Assembly (NCBI GenBank): GCA_905233245.1
Contig: CAJODK010000016.1
Span: forward strand, 1-64,000
Source of the DNA: an uncultured Prevotella sp.
Lineage (GTDB): Bacteria > Bacteroidota > Bacteroidia > Bacteroidales > Bacteroidaceae
Length of the DNA: 64,000 nucleotides
Direction: 5' to 3'
Below the pieces are notes generated by a model, which searched no databases, was not told the origin of the DNA, and saw nothing but the letters and a program-made list of their open reading frames with translations. Position numbers and translations under genes: made by a program. Below, in pieces: positions 25,257 to 32,237 of the stretch. The first letter of the stretch is position 1, and each line of letters opens with the position of its first letter.

Positions 25257-25303
25257 TGACTGTTAATCAGGGGGTCCTTGGTTCAAGCCCAAGAGGGAGC
25301 GCA
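25257..25303. repeat. attR: second copy of the tRNA-Asn 3' end
   Basis: These 47 bases are identical to 20938-20984 and not preceded by a tRNA 5' half. This is the right boundary of the element. Confidence 0.9.
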
Positions 25304-25430
25304 TCAACCTCAGCAATTGCTGAGGTTTTTTCTTGGGCTTTCACCAAGGTTCTTTCAGTCGCCCGAAGGCTTGGTGAAAGCGTAGCACCTGAAGGTGCGT
25401 CCGATTACAAGCCCAAGAGGGAGCGCAAAA
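25304..25430. other. Short interval between two tRNA-end copies
   Basis: Between attR and a third, shorter copy of the tRNA 3' end (25408-25432) lie about 104 bases. They contain a terminator, a 12 bp inverted pair (GCTTTCACCAAG with CTTGGTGAAAGC) and a palindrome GCACCT-ga-AGGTGC. There is no gene. It looks like the remnant of an earlier insertion at the same tRNA. Confidence 0.55.
25306..25331 (+). terminator. Terminator next to attR
   Basis: AACCTCAGC-AATT-GCTGAGGTT (25306-25327) is a perfect palindrome followed by T's. It is probably a terminator that once served tRNA-Asn before the 4.3 kb element entered. Confidence 0.8.
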
Positions 25431-25432
25431 GA
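25408..25432. repeat. Third, 25-base copy of the tRNA-Asn 3' end
   Basis: These 25 bases match 20965-20989, covering the T loop, the acceptor 3' strand and the flank GCAAAAGA. It is followed by a terminator and so may be the original chromosomal end of the tRNA gene. Confidence 0.75.
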
Positions 25433-25454
25433 CAGCTTAGGCTGTCTTTTTTTT
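25431..25454 (+). terminator. Terminator upstream of the S41 peptidase gene
   Basis: GACAGC-tta-GGCTGTC-type hairpin followed by eight T. It follows the third tRNA-end copy and overlaps the -33 TTG of the next promoter. Confidence 0.8.
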
Positions 25455-25483
25455 GTTTATTTCATAACTATTTGTTAACTTTG
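25453..25483 (+). promoter_or_regulatory. Promoter of the S41 peptidase gene
   Basis: TTG (25453-25455), 20 bases, TAACTTTG (25476-25483): exact consensus spacing. Confidence 0.8.
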
Positions 25484-25493
25484 CACTCAGAAA

Positions 25494-25521
25494 TAGTATA
25501 AAGTATAAAGTATAAGGTATA
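25494..25521. repeat. Heptanucleotide array (AAGTATA type, 4 units)
   Basis: Units TAGTATA, AAGTATA, AAGTATA, AGGTATA fill the leader between the promoter and the ATG at 25525. They sit where a ribosome binding site would be. Confidence 0.8.
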
Positions 25522-25524
25522 TAT

Positions 25525-27267
25525 ATGTATAAGGTACTGATAGGAATATTGCTGATGGCGGTAACATCGGCAATGGGTGAGGAGAAAAAGAATCATAACT
25601 TCACGGTAGCGAAGAATATGGATACGTTTACGGCTATCTACAAGAATCTGGACTTGATGTATGTAGATACGCTGGATGCTGACGTGACGATAGGTAACGG
25701 CATACAGTCAATGCTGCGCTCGCTGGACCCCTACACGGAGTATTATCCCGCAAGCGAGATGAAGAACCTGAAGCAGATGCTGACGGGTAAGTATGCTGGT
25801 ATAGGCGCCTTGATAAAGAAGGACCTGAGCACGGGCAACGTGGTGATAGACGAGCCCTACGAGGGTATGCCTGCTGATGAGGCGGGACTGAAGAAGGGTG
25901 ATGTCATCGTGGCTGTGGATGATACAACGATGCTGGGAAAGGATGTGTCGTACGTGAGCAGTCATCTGAGGGGTGACCCTGGAACGACGTTTAAACTTAC
26001 GTACGAAACGGGGGCAAGCTCCCTACGAAACGCTAACGCTACGAAACGTGGCAAAGCCACTACGAAAACCGTGATGATAACGAGGAAGGCGATACAACTG
26101 CCTAGCGTACCTTACTATGGGATAATCAACGAAACGGGAGCGAACTCCCTACGAAACGCTAACGCTACGAAACAGCCTTCGGCTTACGAAAACTACAAGA
26201 TAGGCTATCTGGTGCTGACGCAGTTTACGGAGAACTGTGCAAGGGACGTGAGACGTGCCCTCGTGGATATGCGCAGCAAGGGTATGGAGAGCCTCATCCT
26301 GGACCTGAGAGGGAATGGCGGCGGTTCGCTACAGGAGGCGATAAAGATAGTGAATATGTTTGTACCAAAGGGTGAGACCATCGTCACCACCAAGGGAAAG
26401 ATAAAGCGTACCAACAACGTATATAAGACGGAACAGGAACCGCTGGATACCGTAATGCCCGTAGTGGTGCTGGTGAACGGCAATTCGGCATCGGCAAGTG
26501 AGATAACAGCAGGGTCACTGCAGGACCTGGACCGCGCCACGATAATGGGTACCAGAACCTACGGTAAGGGACTGGTGCAGCAGACGGTGGAGCTACCTCA
26601 TGACGGTTCGCTGAAACTGACGGTATCGAAATACTACATACCGAGCGGGCGATGCATACAGGCCATAAACTACAAACACACGGGCGGAGGATATAAGGAG
26701 CATATCCCTGACTCGCTGACGAAGGAATTCAAGACCAGAAAGGGCAGGATAGTACGCGATGGCGGTGGCATAAAGCCCGACATAGAGGTGAAGGCGGACT
26801 CGCTGCCAAATATCGCCCTCTATCTGGGACAGGGTGGTCTGGACTCTACGGAGGTGGCATTCCACTACGTGGTGGACTATATCAACAGCCATCCTACGAT
26901 AGCCCCTGCGGAGGACTTCCGCCTGAGCGATGCTGACTATGCTGATTTCAAGCAGAGGGTGCTGAAGAGTGGTTTCAAATATGACCGCGAGACGAGCAAG
27001 GAATACAAAAAACTTGTGGAATTTGCGAAGTTTGAGGGTTACTACGACGATGCCAAGGCGGAGTTTGAGGCTCTGGAGAAGAAGTTGCAGCATAATCTGG
27101 AACGCGAGCTGGACAATAATCGCAAGGTCATCAGTCAGATGCTGGAGCAGGACATCGTGACGCACTACTACTATCAGCGTGGTGCCATAGCGAATATGAT
27201 ACAGAGGGATAAGGTGGTTATAGCTGCTATAGAGCAGCTACGAAACGCTGACGCTACGAAACGCTGA
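25525..27267 (+). CDS. S41-family C-terminal processing peptidase with in-frame repeat insertions
   Basis: Periplasmic serine protease of 580 residues with a signal peptide (MYKVLIGILLMAVTSAMG). It then has the family N-terminal region, a PDZ domain (about 85-205) and the S41 catalytic core. NSASASEI (residues 320-327) and TYGKG (K348) form the Ser-Lys dyad. The spacing to K348, judged against E. coli Prc as I recall it, points to S323 as nucleophile. Two palindrome-spaced TACGAAAC arrays insert about 22 residues each, in frame (residues about 160-182 and 202-223). Both contain SLRNANATK and both sit at turns between beta strands of the PDZ/core region. A third array encodes the last residues (LRNADATKR) and the stop. 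The RNase R gene follows 58 bases later. Confidence 0.92.
   Translation: MYKVLIGILLMAVTSAMGEEKKNHNFTVAKNMDTFTAIYKNLDLMYVDTLDADVTIGNGIQSMLRSLDPYTEYYPASEMKNLKQMLTGKYAGIGALIKKDLSTGNVVIDEPYEGMPADEAGLKKGDVIVAVDDTTMLGKDVSYVSSHLRGDPGTTFKLTYETGASSLRNANATKRGKATTKTVMITRKAIQLPSVPYYGIINETGANSLRNANATKQPSAYENYKIGYLVLTQFTENCARDVRRALVDMRSKGMESLILDLRGNGGGSLQEAIKIVNMFVPKGETIVTTKGKIKRTNNVYKTEQEPLDTVMPVVVLVNGNSASASEITAGSLQDLDRATIMGTRTYGKGLVQQTVELPHDGSLKLTVSKYYIPSGRCIQAINYKHTGGGYKEHIPDSLTKEFKTRKGRIVRDGGGIKPDIEVKADSLPNIALYLGQGGLDSTEVAFHYVVDYINSHPTIAPAEDFRLSDADYADFKQRVLKSGFKYDRETSKEYKKLVEFAKFEGYYDDAKAEFEALEKKLQHNLERELDNNRKVISQMLEQDIVTHYYYQRGAIANMIQRDKVVIAAIEQLRNADATKR
26002..26069 (+). repeat. Palindrome-spaced TACGAAAC array B1
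   Basis: TACGAAAC at 26002, 26024 and 26040 and terminal TACGAAAAC at 26061. Spacers are a 14-base near-palindrome (26010-26023), GCTAACGC, and GTGGC-aaa-GCCAC. It is read in frame within the S41 gene. Confidence 0.9.
26128..26193 (+). repeat. Palindrome-spaced TACGAAAC array B2
   Basis: Units at 26128 (AACGAAAC), 26150 and 26166 and terminal TACGAAAAC at 26185. Spacers are GGGAG-cgaa-CTCCC, GCTAACGC and AGCC-ttc-GGCT. The reading phase is the same as in B1. Confidence 0.9.
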
Positions 27268-27298
27268 CGCTACGAAACGGCCCACGGCCTACGAAAAC
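27239..27298 (+). repeat. Palindrome-spaced TACGAAAC array B3
   Basis: Units at 27239, 27255 and 27271 and terminal TACGAAAAC at 27290. Spacers are GCTGACGC twice and GGCC-cac-GGCC. A palindrome AGCTGCT-atag-AGCAGCT directly precedes it. It supplies the last codons and stop of the S41 gene. Confidence 0.9.
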
Positions 27299-27325
27299 GA
27301 GAAATCACATCAACGATATAAAGTT

Positions 27326-29485
27326 ATGGGCAAAAAGAGTGGAAAGAAAGGCGGGAAGAGAATTACCCGACCTGAACTGGCAGAGAGAATCGAGAATTTC
27401 TTCAGGGGAAGACCCGATCAGGTGGTTCCCTTCAAGGAACTGTTCAGACAACTGCGCCTGGACACCCATCCCATGAAGATGCTCGCCATCGACATCATGG
27501 AAGATATGGCGTGGGATGACTTCCTCGTCAAGGTGACTGACTCCTCATACAAACTGGCGGACAGTACGCAGGTGATGGAGGGCATATTCCAGGCGAAGTC
27601 GAATGGCAGAAACAGCATCATGCCCGATGGCAGCGACAAACCTATCTTCGTGGCTGAGCGCAACAGTAAATGGGCAATGACGGGCGACAGGGTGAGATTC
27701 TGCATCATGGCTCGTCGCCGTACCCATATCCGTGAAGCCGAGGTGCTAGAGATAATCCAAAGGAAGAAAGACCAGTTTGTGGGAAAACTGATGGTGGAGG
27801 AGGATATGGCATTCCTCGTGCCACAGGAACCCGTGAGCGTCAATATCATAGTGCCGCGCAAGAAACTCAAGGGCGGCAAGACGGGAGACCGCGCTGTGGT
27901 GAAGGTGATAGCATGGCCTGACGGAGAGCACCGAAGCATTCTGGCTGAGGTGGTGGACATCCTCGGTGAAATGGGAGAAAACAATGCCGAGATGAATGCT
28001 ATACTGGCGCAGTATGGTTTGCCTTACAAATATCCGCAGGAGGTGGAGGATGCTGCCAATAAAATCAGCGACCAGATACCTCAGGAGGAGATAGACCGGA
28101 GAGAGGACTTCCGTCAGGTATTCACCTGCACCATAGACCCACACGATGCCAAGGACTTCGACGATGCACTGTCCATCCGCCGTATGGACAACGGACTGTG
28201 GGAGGTCGGAGTGCATATCGCCGATGTGAGTCACTACGTGACAGAGGGGTCCATAATAGATAAGGAGGCACAGAAGCGTGCCACGAGCATATACCTCGTG
28301 GACCGCACCATACCGATGCTGCCCGAGAGACTGTGCAACTACATCTGTTCGCTCAGACCTGACGAGGATAAACTGGCATACTCCGTCATCTTCGAGATGG
28401 ACGATGAGGCACAAATCAAGGCACACCGCATAGTGCACACGGTCATCAGGAGCAATAGGAGGTATTGCTATGAGGAGGTGCAAAAGGTAATCGAGGATAA
28501 CGGGAACGGGAACGGGAACGACCCTTACACTGAACAGTTGCTCACCCTCGACCGCTTGGCTAAGAAACTGAGGGAAGAGAGGTTTAAGAACGGTTCGGTG
28601 AAGTTTGACCGCGAGGAGATGCGCTTCGACATCGATGAGACGGGCAAACCGCTGAGGGTGTATTTCAAGCGTTCGCAGGATGCCAACAAACTAATCGAGG
28701 AATTCATGCTCGCCGCCAATAAATGCGTAGCGGAAAGCGTCGGCAGGGTGCCTAAGGGCAAAAAAGCGAAGACTCTACCCTACCGCATACATGAGCAACC
28801 AGACCCTATCAAACTGGAACAGCTGAAGCAGTTTGCCGTGCGCTTCGGATACAAGATGAAGTCAACCAGCACGAAGGGCGCTACGGCACGTGCCATCAAT
28901 GCCCTGATGGACGAATGCGAAGGCAGAGTGGAGAGCAATACCATACAGCGCGTGGCACTCAAGGCGATGATGAAGGCTAAGTACTCCACACATAACGTGG
29001 GACACTTCGGACTAGCCTTCGACTACTACACCCACTTCACCTCACCCATACGACGCTATCCTGACACGATGGTGCACCGACTCCTGACACGCTACGAGCA
29101 GGGTGGTAAGAGCGCCAACCAGGATAAGTACGAGGAACTGTGCGAGCACTCCAGCGACATGGAACAGATAGCTGCCAATGCAGAGCGTGACTCCATCAAA
29201 TATAAAATGGTGGAGTACATGGGGCAATTTATCGGAGAGGAATATGACGCCCATATCTCCGGTCTGATGAGCTATGGCATCTACGCCGAGATAGACGAGA
29301 ACCACTGCGAGGGTATGATAAGCATCCATGACCTGAAGGATGACTACTATGAGTTTGATGAAAGAAACTTCTGCCTCGTAGGGCGCCGCCACCATAACAC
29401 ATACCAACTGGGTGAGGCAATCCGCATAAAGGTGGTAAAGGCGAATTTGGAAAAGAGACAACTTGACTTTGTGATTGTAGAATGA
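27326..29485 (+). CDS. rnr: Ribonuclease R
   Basis: Processive 3'-to-5' hydrolytic exoribonuclease of the RNB/RNase II family, able to degrade structured RNA. The 719 residues contain an N-terminal HTH-like region, two cold-shock domains, and the RNB catalytic domain with DPHDAKDFDDALSI near residue 270 (metal-binding aspartates). A C-terminal S1 domain (about 635-715, SGLMSYGIYAEIDENHCEGMISI) follows. An in-frame NGNGNGND segment, from three AACGGG hexamers and a fourth partial at 28499-28520, interrupts the RNB domain at a loop. It follows the S41 gene, with array B3 between them. The stop overlaps the next start (ATGA), so it is likely translationally coupled with the DEAD-box helicase, a sensible pairing for RNA decay. 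Confidence 0.96.
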   Translation: MGKKSGKKGGKRITRPELAERIENFFRGRPDQVVPFKELFRQLRLDTHPMKMLAIDIMEDMAWDDFLVKVTDSSYKLADSTQVMEGIFQAKSNGRNSIMPDGSDKPIFVAERNSKWAMTGDRVRFCIMARRRTHIREAEVLEIIQRKKDQFVGKLMVEEDMAFLVPQEPVSVNIIVPRKKLKGGKTGDRAVVKVIAWPDGEHRSILAEVVDILGEMGENNAEMNAILAQYGLPYKYPQEVEDAANKISDQIPQEEIDRREDFRQVFTCTIDPHDAKDFDDALSIRRMDNGLWEVGVHIADVSHYVTEGSIIDKEAQKRATSIYLVDRTIPMLPERLCNYICSLRPDEDKLAYSVIFEMDDEAQIKAHRIVHTVIRSNRRYCYEEVQKVIEDNGNGNGNDPYTEQLLTLDRLAKKLREERFKNGSVKFDREEMRFDIDETGKPLRVYFKRSQDANKLIEEFMLAANKCVAESVGRVPKGKKAKTLPYRIHEQPDPIKLEQLKQFAVRFGYKMKSTSTKGATARAINALMDECEGRVESNTIQRVALKAMMKAKYSTHNVGHFGLAFDYYTHFTSPIRRYPDTMVHRLLTRYEQGGKSANQDKYEELCEHSSDMEQIAANAERDSIKYKMVEYMGQFIGEEYDAHISGLMSYGIYAEIDENHCEGMISIHDLKDDYYEFDERNFCLVGRRHHNTYQLGEAIRIKVVKANLEKRQLDFVIVE
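28499..28520. repeat. AACGGG hexanucleotide run in rnr
   Basis: Three perfect AACGGG units and a partial fourth encode NGNGNGN. Related AACGGG/GGGAAC words occur in cysS (about 34500), cca (about 56355) and the pnp tail (about 11340). Confidence 0.7.
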
Positions 29486-31128
29486 CATTTAGTGAATTAG
29501 GGATACAACAGGAGATTTGCAGTGCAGTAGAGGAACTGGGCTTCGAGCACCCCATGCCCATACAGGAGGCGGTGATACCGAAGTTAGTTGAAAGTAAAGA
29601 CCTCATCGCACTGGCACAGACGGGAACGGGAAAGACGGCAGCCTTCGGATTGCCTCTATTGCAGATGGTGGATGCAAAAGACCGTACCACACAGGCGGTG
29701 GTGCTCTCGCCCACTCGTGAACTGTGTCTGCAGATAACCGATGACCTGCGCGACTTCTCCAAATATCTCAAGGGGGTGAAGGTGGTAGCCGTATATGGCG
29801 GCACGAGTATCAGCGACCAGATACGTTCGCTGAGGCACGGAGCACAGATTATAGTGGCTACACCTGGTCGTCTCATAGACCTCATGGAAAGAGGCAAGGC
29901 TCATCTGGAAGACGTGCGCCACATAGTGCTCGACGAGGCTGACGAGATGCTCAACATGGGTTTCTCTGACAGCATCAATGCTATCTTCGACGCCCTGCCA
30001 GAGGAACACCAGACGCTACTCTTCTCTGCTACCATGAGTCGTGAGGTGGAACGAGTGGCAAAACGCTACCTGCACAACTACGAAGAGATAGTGGTGGGCT
30101 CGCGAAACGAGGGGGCAGAGAATGTCAACCACATATACTATATGGTGAATGCCAAGGACAAATACCTCGCTCTGAAACGTATCGTGGACTACTATCCCCG
30201 CATATACGGCATCATATTCTGTCGCACCAAGGTGGAGACACAGGAGATAGCCGACAAACTCATCAAAGAAGGATATAATGCCGAAGCCCTGCATGGTGAC
30301 CTGTCGCAACAACAGCGAGACCTCACGATGCAGAAATTCCGCAACCACATAACACAACTCCTCGTGGCCACCGACGTGGCAGCACGCGGACTGGACGTCA
30401 ATGACCTTACGCACGTCATCAACTACTCCATGCCCGATGACACGGAGTCATACACACACCGTTCGGGGCGTACTGGCAGAGCAGGCAAAAAAGGCACAAG
30501 CATCGCCATCATCCACACCCGTGAGCGTCATAAGATACGTGATGTGGAGAAGGCGATAGGCAAGAACTTCGTGGCTGGCCGCGTACCTTCTGCAGAGGAG
30601 ATATGCACCAAACAACTGTTTCGCGCTATCGATGAAATCGAGAAAACCGACGTTATCGATGAACAGATAGAGCCATTCATGACGGAGATACGCCGCCACT
30701 TCGAATATGTCGATAAGGAGGAGATACTCAAAAAGGTGGTAAGCAGAGAGTTTGGCAGATTCCTGAAATACTACGCTAATGCGCCAGAGATAGAAGAGGT
30801 GTCTGTAAAGAAAAGGGATGAAGGAAGAGGGATGAAGGGTGACCGCACGGACTGGAAGTCAAAGAAACCACGTGAGGGCGTACAGAAAGGCTACACCAAA
30901 CTCTTTATAAATCTCGGCAGAAACGACCGTTTCTTCCCTGGCGAGGTGATGCAGTTTATCAATCGCAACGTACCCGGCCGTCAGGAGGTGGGGCATATCG
31001 ATATCATGCCAGCCTTCTGCCTGATAGAGGTGCCTAAGCGAGACGCCAAGAAAGTCATCAAGGCACTCAGTCATGCATACTATCATAACAAGAAGGTGGT
31101 GTGCAGAGAAGATAGAGGTAAGTGGTGA
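29482..31128 (+). CDS. DEAD-box RNA helicase
   Basis: ATP-dependent RNA helicase of 548 residues. It has the Q motif region (FSELGIQQEI), motif I AQTGTGKT (about residue 45), Ia PTREL, motif II DEAD (about 150), motif III SAT, HGDLSQQQRD, and motif VI HRSGRTGR (about 326). A linker with K/R/E-rich sequence (about 445-475) is encoded in part by a 7-base-period array (30815-30842). It leads to a DbpA-type RNA-binding domain (KLFINLGRNDRFFPGEVMQFINR). The architecture is like DeaD/CshA, which function in ribosome assembly and mRNA decay. The start overlaps the rnr stop by four bases, and the stop overlaps the WbqC-like gene. Confidence 0.95.
   Translation: MTFSELGIQQEICSAVEELGFEHPMPIQEAVIPKLVESKDLIALAQTGTGKTAAFGLPLLQMVDAKDRTTQAVVLSPTRELCLQITDDLRDFSKYLKGVKVVAVYGGTSISDQIRSLRHGAQIIVATPGRLIDLMERGKAHLEDVRHIVLDEADEMLNMGFSDSINAIFDALPEEHQTLLFSATMSREVERVAKRYLHNYEEIVVGSRNEGAENVNHIYYMVNAKDKYLALKRIVDYYPRIYGIIFCRTKVETQEIADKLIKEGYNAEALHGDLSQQQRDLTMQKFRNHITQLLVATDVAARGLDVNDLTHVINYSMPDDTESYTHRSGRTGRAGKKGTSIAIIHTRERHKIRDVEKAIGKNFVAGRVPSAEEICTKQLFRAIDEIEKTDVIDEQIEPFMTEIRRHFEYVDKEEILKKVVSREFGRFLKYYANAPEIEEVSVKKRDEGRGMKGDRTDWKSKKPREGVQKGYTKLFINLGRNDRFFPGEVMQFINRNVPGRQEVGHIDIMPAFCLIEVPKRDAKKVIKALSHAYYHNKKVVCREDRGKW
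30815..30842. repeat. 7-base-period array in the helicase linker
   Basis: GGGATGA, AGGAAGA, GGGATGA, AGGGTGA in tandem. It is read in frame as part of the linker between the helicase core and the RNA-binding domain. Confidence 0.55.
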
Positions 31129-31697
31129 AACTTCATACAACATACTTTGGAAGTGTAAACTGGTATCGGCAACTGATAACTGCCGATGAGCCCGTCGTAA
31201 TAGACGATGAGGAGAGATATGTAAAACAGACTTCCCGCAATCGTTGTGAGATAGCAACTGCCAATGGCAAACAGGTGCTGACAGTGCCTGTCACGGTTCA
31301 AGGGGCTCAAAAGGTTCGAGAGGTTTTGGTGAGCGAGCACGGCAACTGGCGTCATCACCACTGGGAGGCACTCAAGAGCGCCTACGGCATGTCGCCCTTC
31401 TTCGACTATTATCAAGACGACATATATCCCTTCTTCGACGAACAGGCTTTCCATGATAACCACTGGGAGCACCTCTATGACTACAATATGGCTATCATAG
31501 AAAAGATTAAGGAATTACTGGGAGTCACAAATGTCCCTATAACTCCCCTATCACTCCACATTACCTCCCCTATACCTCCCATAAAATACTATCAGACCTT
31601 CCAGAAAAAAAACGGTTTCATCGCTGGTCTCTCCATCCTCGATCTGCTTTTCAACGAGGGACCAGAGTCTATACTATACCTCACTTCTTCTCATTAA
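31122..31697 (+). CDS. WbqC-like family protein
   Basis: Protein of 191 residues matching the WbqC-like family (PF08889), whose members are found with glycan biosynthesis and other pathways; the exact reaction is unclear. Typical features are the N-terminal segment TTYFGSVNWYRQL, the block SRNRCEIATANGKQVLTVPV and YDYNMAIIEKIKELLG. The start is a GTG at 31122 or the adjacent GTG at 31125; either overlaps the helicase stop. The 3' end overlaps the convergent HD-domain gene by 17 bases. No sugar-related genes lie near it, so the context does not refine its role. Confidence 0.8.
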   Translation: MVKLHTTYFGSVNWYRQLITADEPVVIDDEERYVKQTSRNRCEIATANGKQVLTVPVTVQGAQKVREVLVSEHGNWRHHHWEALKSAYGMSPFFDYYQDDIYPFFDEQAFHDNHWEHLYDYNMAIIEKIKELLGVTNVPITPLSLHITSPIPPIKYYQTFQKKNGFIAGLSILDLLFNEGPESILYLTSSH

Positions 31698-32115
31698 GGT
31701 ATCGCCACGCACGATGATACTTCTGCAAACGACGGAGGTCAGCATCGGTAAGAGTAGGAAGACGACGTATGTCCATATTGTCCTCCAGGTCTGCAAGTTT
31801 CACGACCTTGGCAAGCGGATGCCGCGCAACGCGATGGATATAGTCATCATAACTCTCACCACTCCTGCGAGTCAAGACCTCTACGACTTCTACCACTTCA
31901 CCGGGAACACCCTGTCGTAGCAAATACTCAGCAGTAGCTGTGGTATCTTCGATGACATCATGGAGGAGAGCTACGAGTTTGGCTTGAGGGTCGCTACAGC
32001 GTGCTGCTACCCTGACAGGATGGTCTATATAGGGTTTGCCACCCTTGTCTGTCTGGCCAAGGTGGAGAGTGGCGGCGAGAGTATGTATTTGGTCCTGAGT
32101 CACCTGTATTAACAC
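31681..32115 (-). CDS. Small RelA/SpoT-like HD phosphohydrolase
   Basis: Protein of 144 residues consisting almost only of an HD domain: YIDHP (H32), HDVIED (H52, D53, E56, D57) and KVVKLADLEDNM near residue 105. This pattern matches the hydrolase half of RelA/SpoT and the stand-alone small alarmone or NADPH hydrolases (Mesh1-like), which remove 3'-pyrophosphate from (p)ppGpp. No synthetase domain is present. The start is a GTG; the promoter box at 32128-32135 would leave a leader of only a few bases. It converges on the WbqC-like gene with a 17-base overlap. Confidence 0.8.
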   Translation of the reverse strand: MLIQVTQDQIHTLAATLHLGQTDKGGKPYIDHPVRVAARCSDPQAKLVALLHDVIEDTTATAEYLLRQGVPGEVVEVVEVLTRRSGESYDDYIHRVARHPLAKVVKLADLEDNMDIRRLPTLTDADLRRLQKYHRAWRYLNEKK

Positions 32116-32127
32116 GAATGATTAGTG

Positions 32128-32135
32128 CAAAGGTA
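32128..32135 (-). promoter_or_regulatory. Promoter -7 box for the HD-domain gene
   Basis: On the minus strand this reads TACCTTTG. It ends 13 bases from the GTG start, implying an almost leaderless mRNA. Confidence 0.6.
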
Positions 32136-32143
32136 CTATTTTT

Positions 32144-32171
32144 AATTAAGAATTAAGAATTAAGAGTTAAG
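32144..32171. repeat. Heptanucleotide array (AATTAAG type, 4 units)
   Basis: AATTAAG three times and AGTTAAG once, between the divergent promoters of the HD-domain gene and nadA. Confidence 0.8.
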
Positions 32172-32198
32172 ATTTTTTCTTTGTTGGATTTTTTTTAG

Positions 32199-32206
32199 TA
32201 ACTTTG
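32199..32206 (+). promoter_or_regulatory. Promoter -7 box for the nadA operon
   Basis: TAACTTTG, 32 bases before the nadA start. A TTG at the ideal distance is not present. Confidence 0.65.
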
Positions 32207-32237
32207 CGCCATTATATAGAAAAATACGTCATAGAAT

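Larger units (their letters stand above)
20938..25303. mobile_element. Integrated rolling-circle-plasmid-like element
   Basis: About 4.3 kb bounded by exact 47 bp direct repeats of the tRNA-Asn 3' end (20938-20984 and 25257-25303). It carries a tyrosine integrase, an excisionase-like HTH protein, a 63-residue ORF and a Rep_1-type HUH replication protein, all on the minus strand. It also has paired arm-type repeats near both ends, a 356-base nested-hairpin block beside rep, and a candidate antisense RNA against the rep leader. I see no relaxase/mobilisation gene, no capsid gene and no cargo gene. The gene set suggests it can excise, and perhaps replicate as a small circle. Confidence 0.85.

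Noticed and set aside
20938-25303. Integrated phage or phage satellite
   Set aside because: There are no capsid, terminase or packaging genes; integrase plus Rep alone fits a plasmid-like element better.
26002-26193. CRISPR-like array of TACGAAAC repeats
   Set aside because: Repeats of 8 bases and palindromic spacers of 8-14 bases are far too short, the arrays are translated within a protease, and no cas genes are present.
32136-32237. NAD-responsive riboswitch before nadA
   Set aside because: The leader after the promoter is only about 25-30 bases and is A/T-rich, too short for the known classes.
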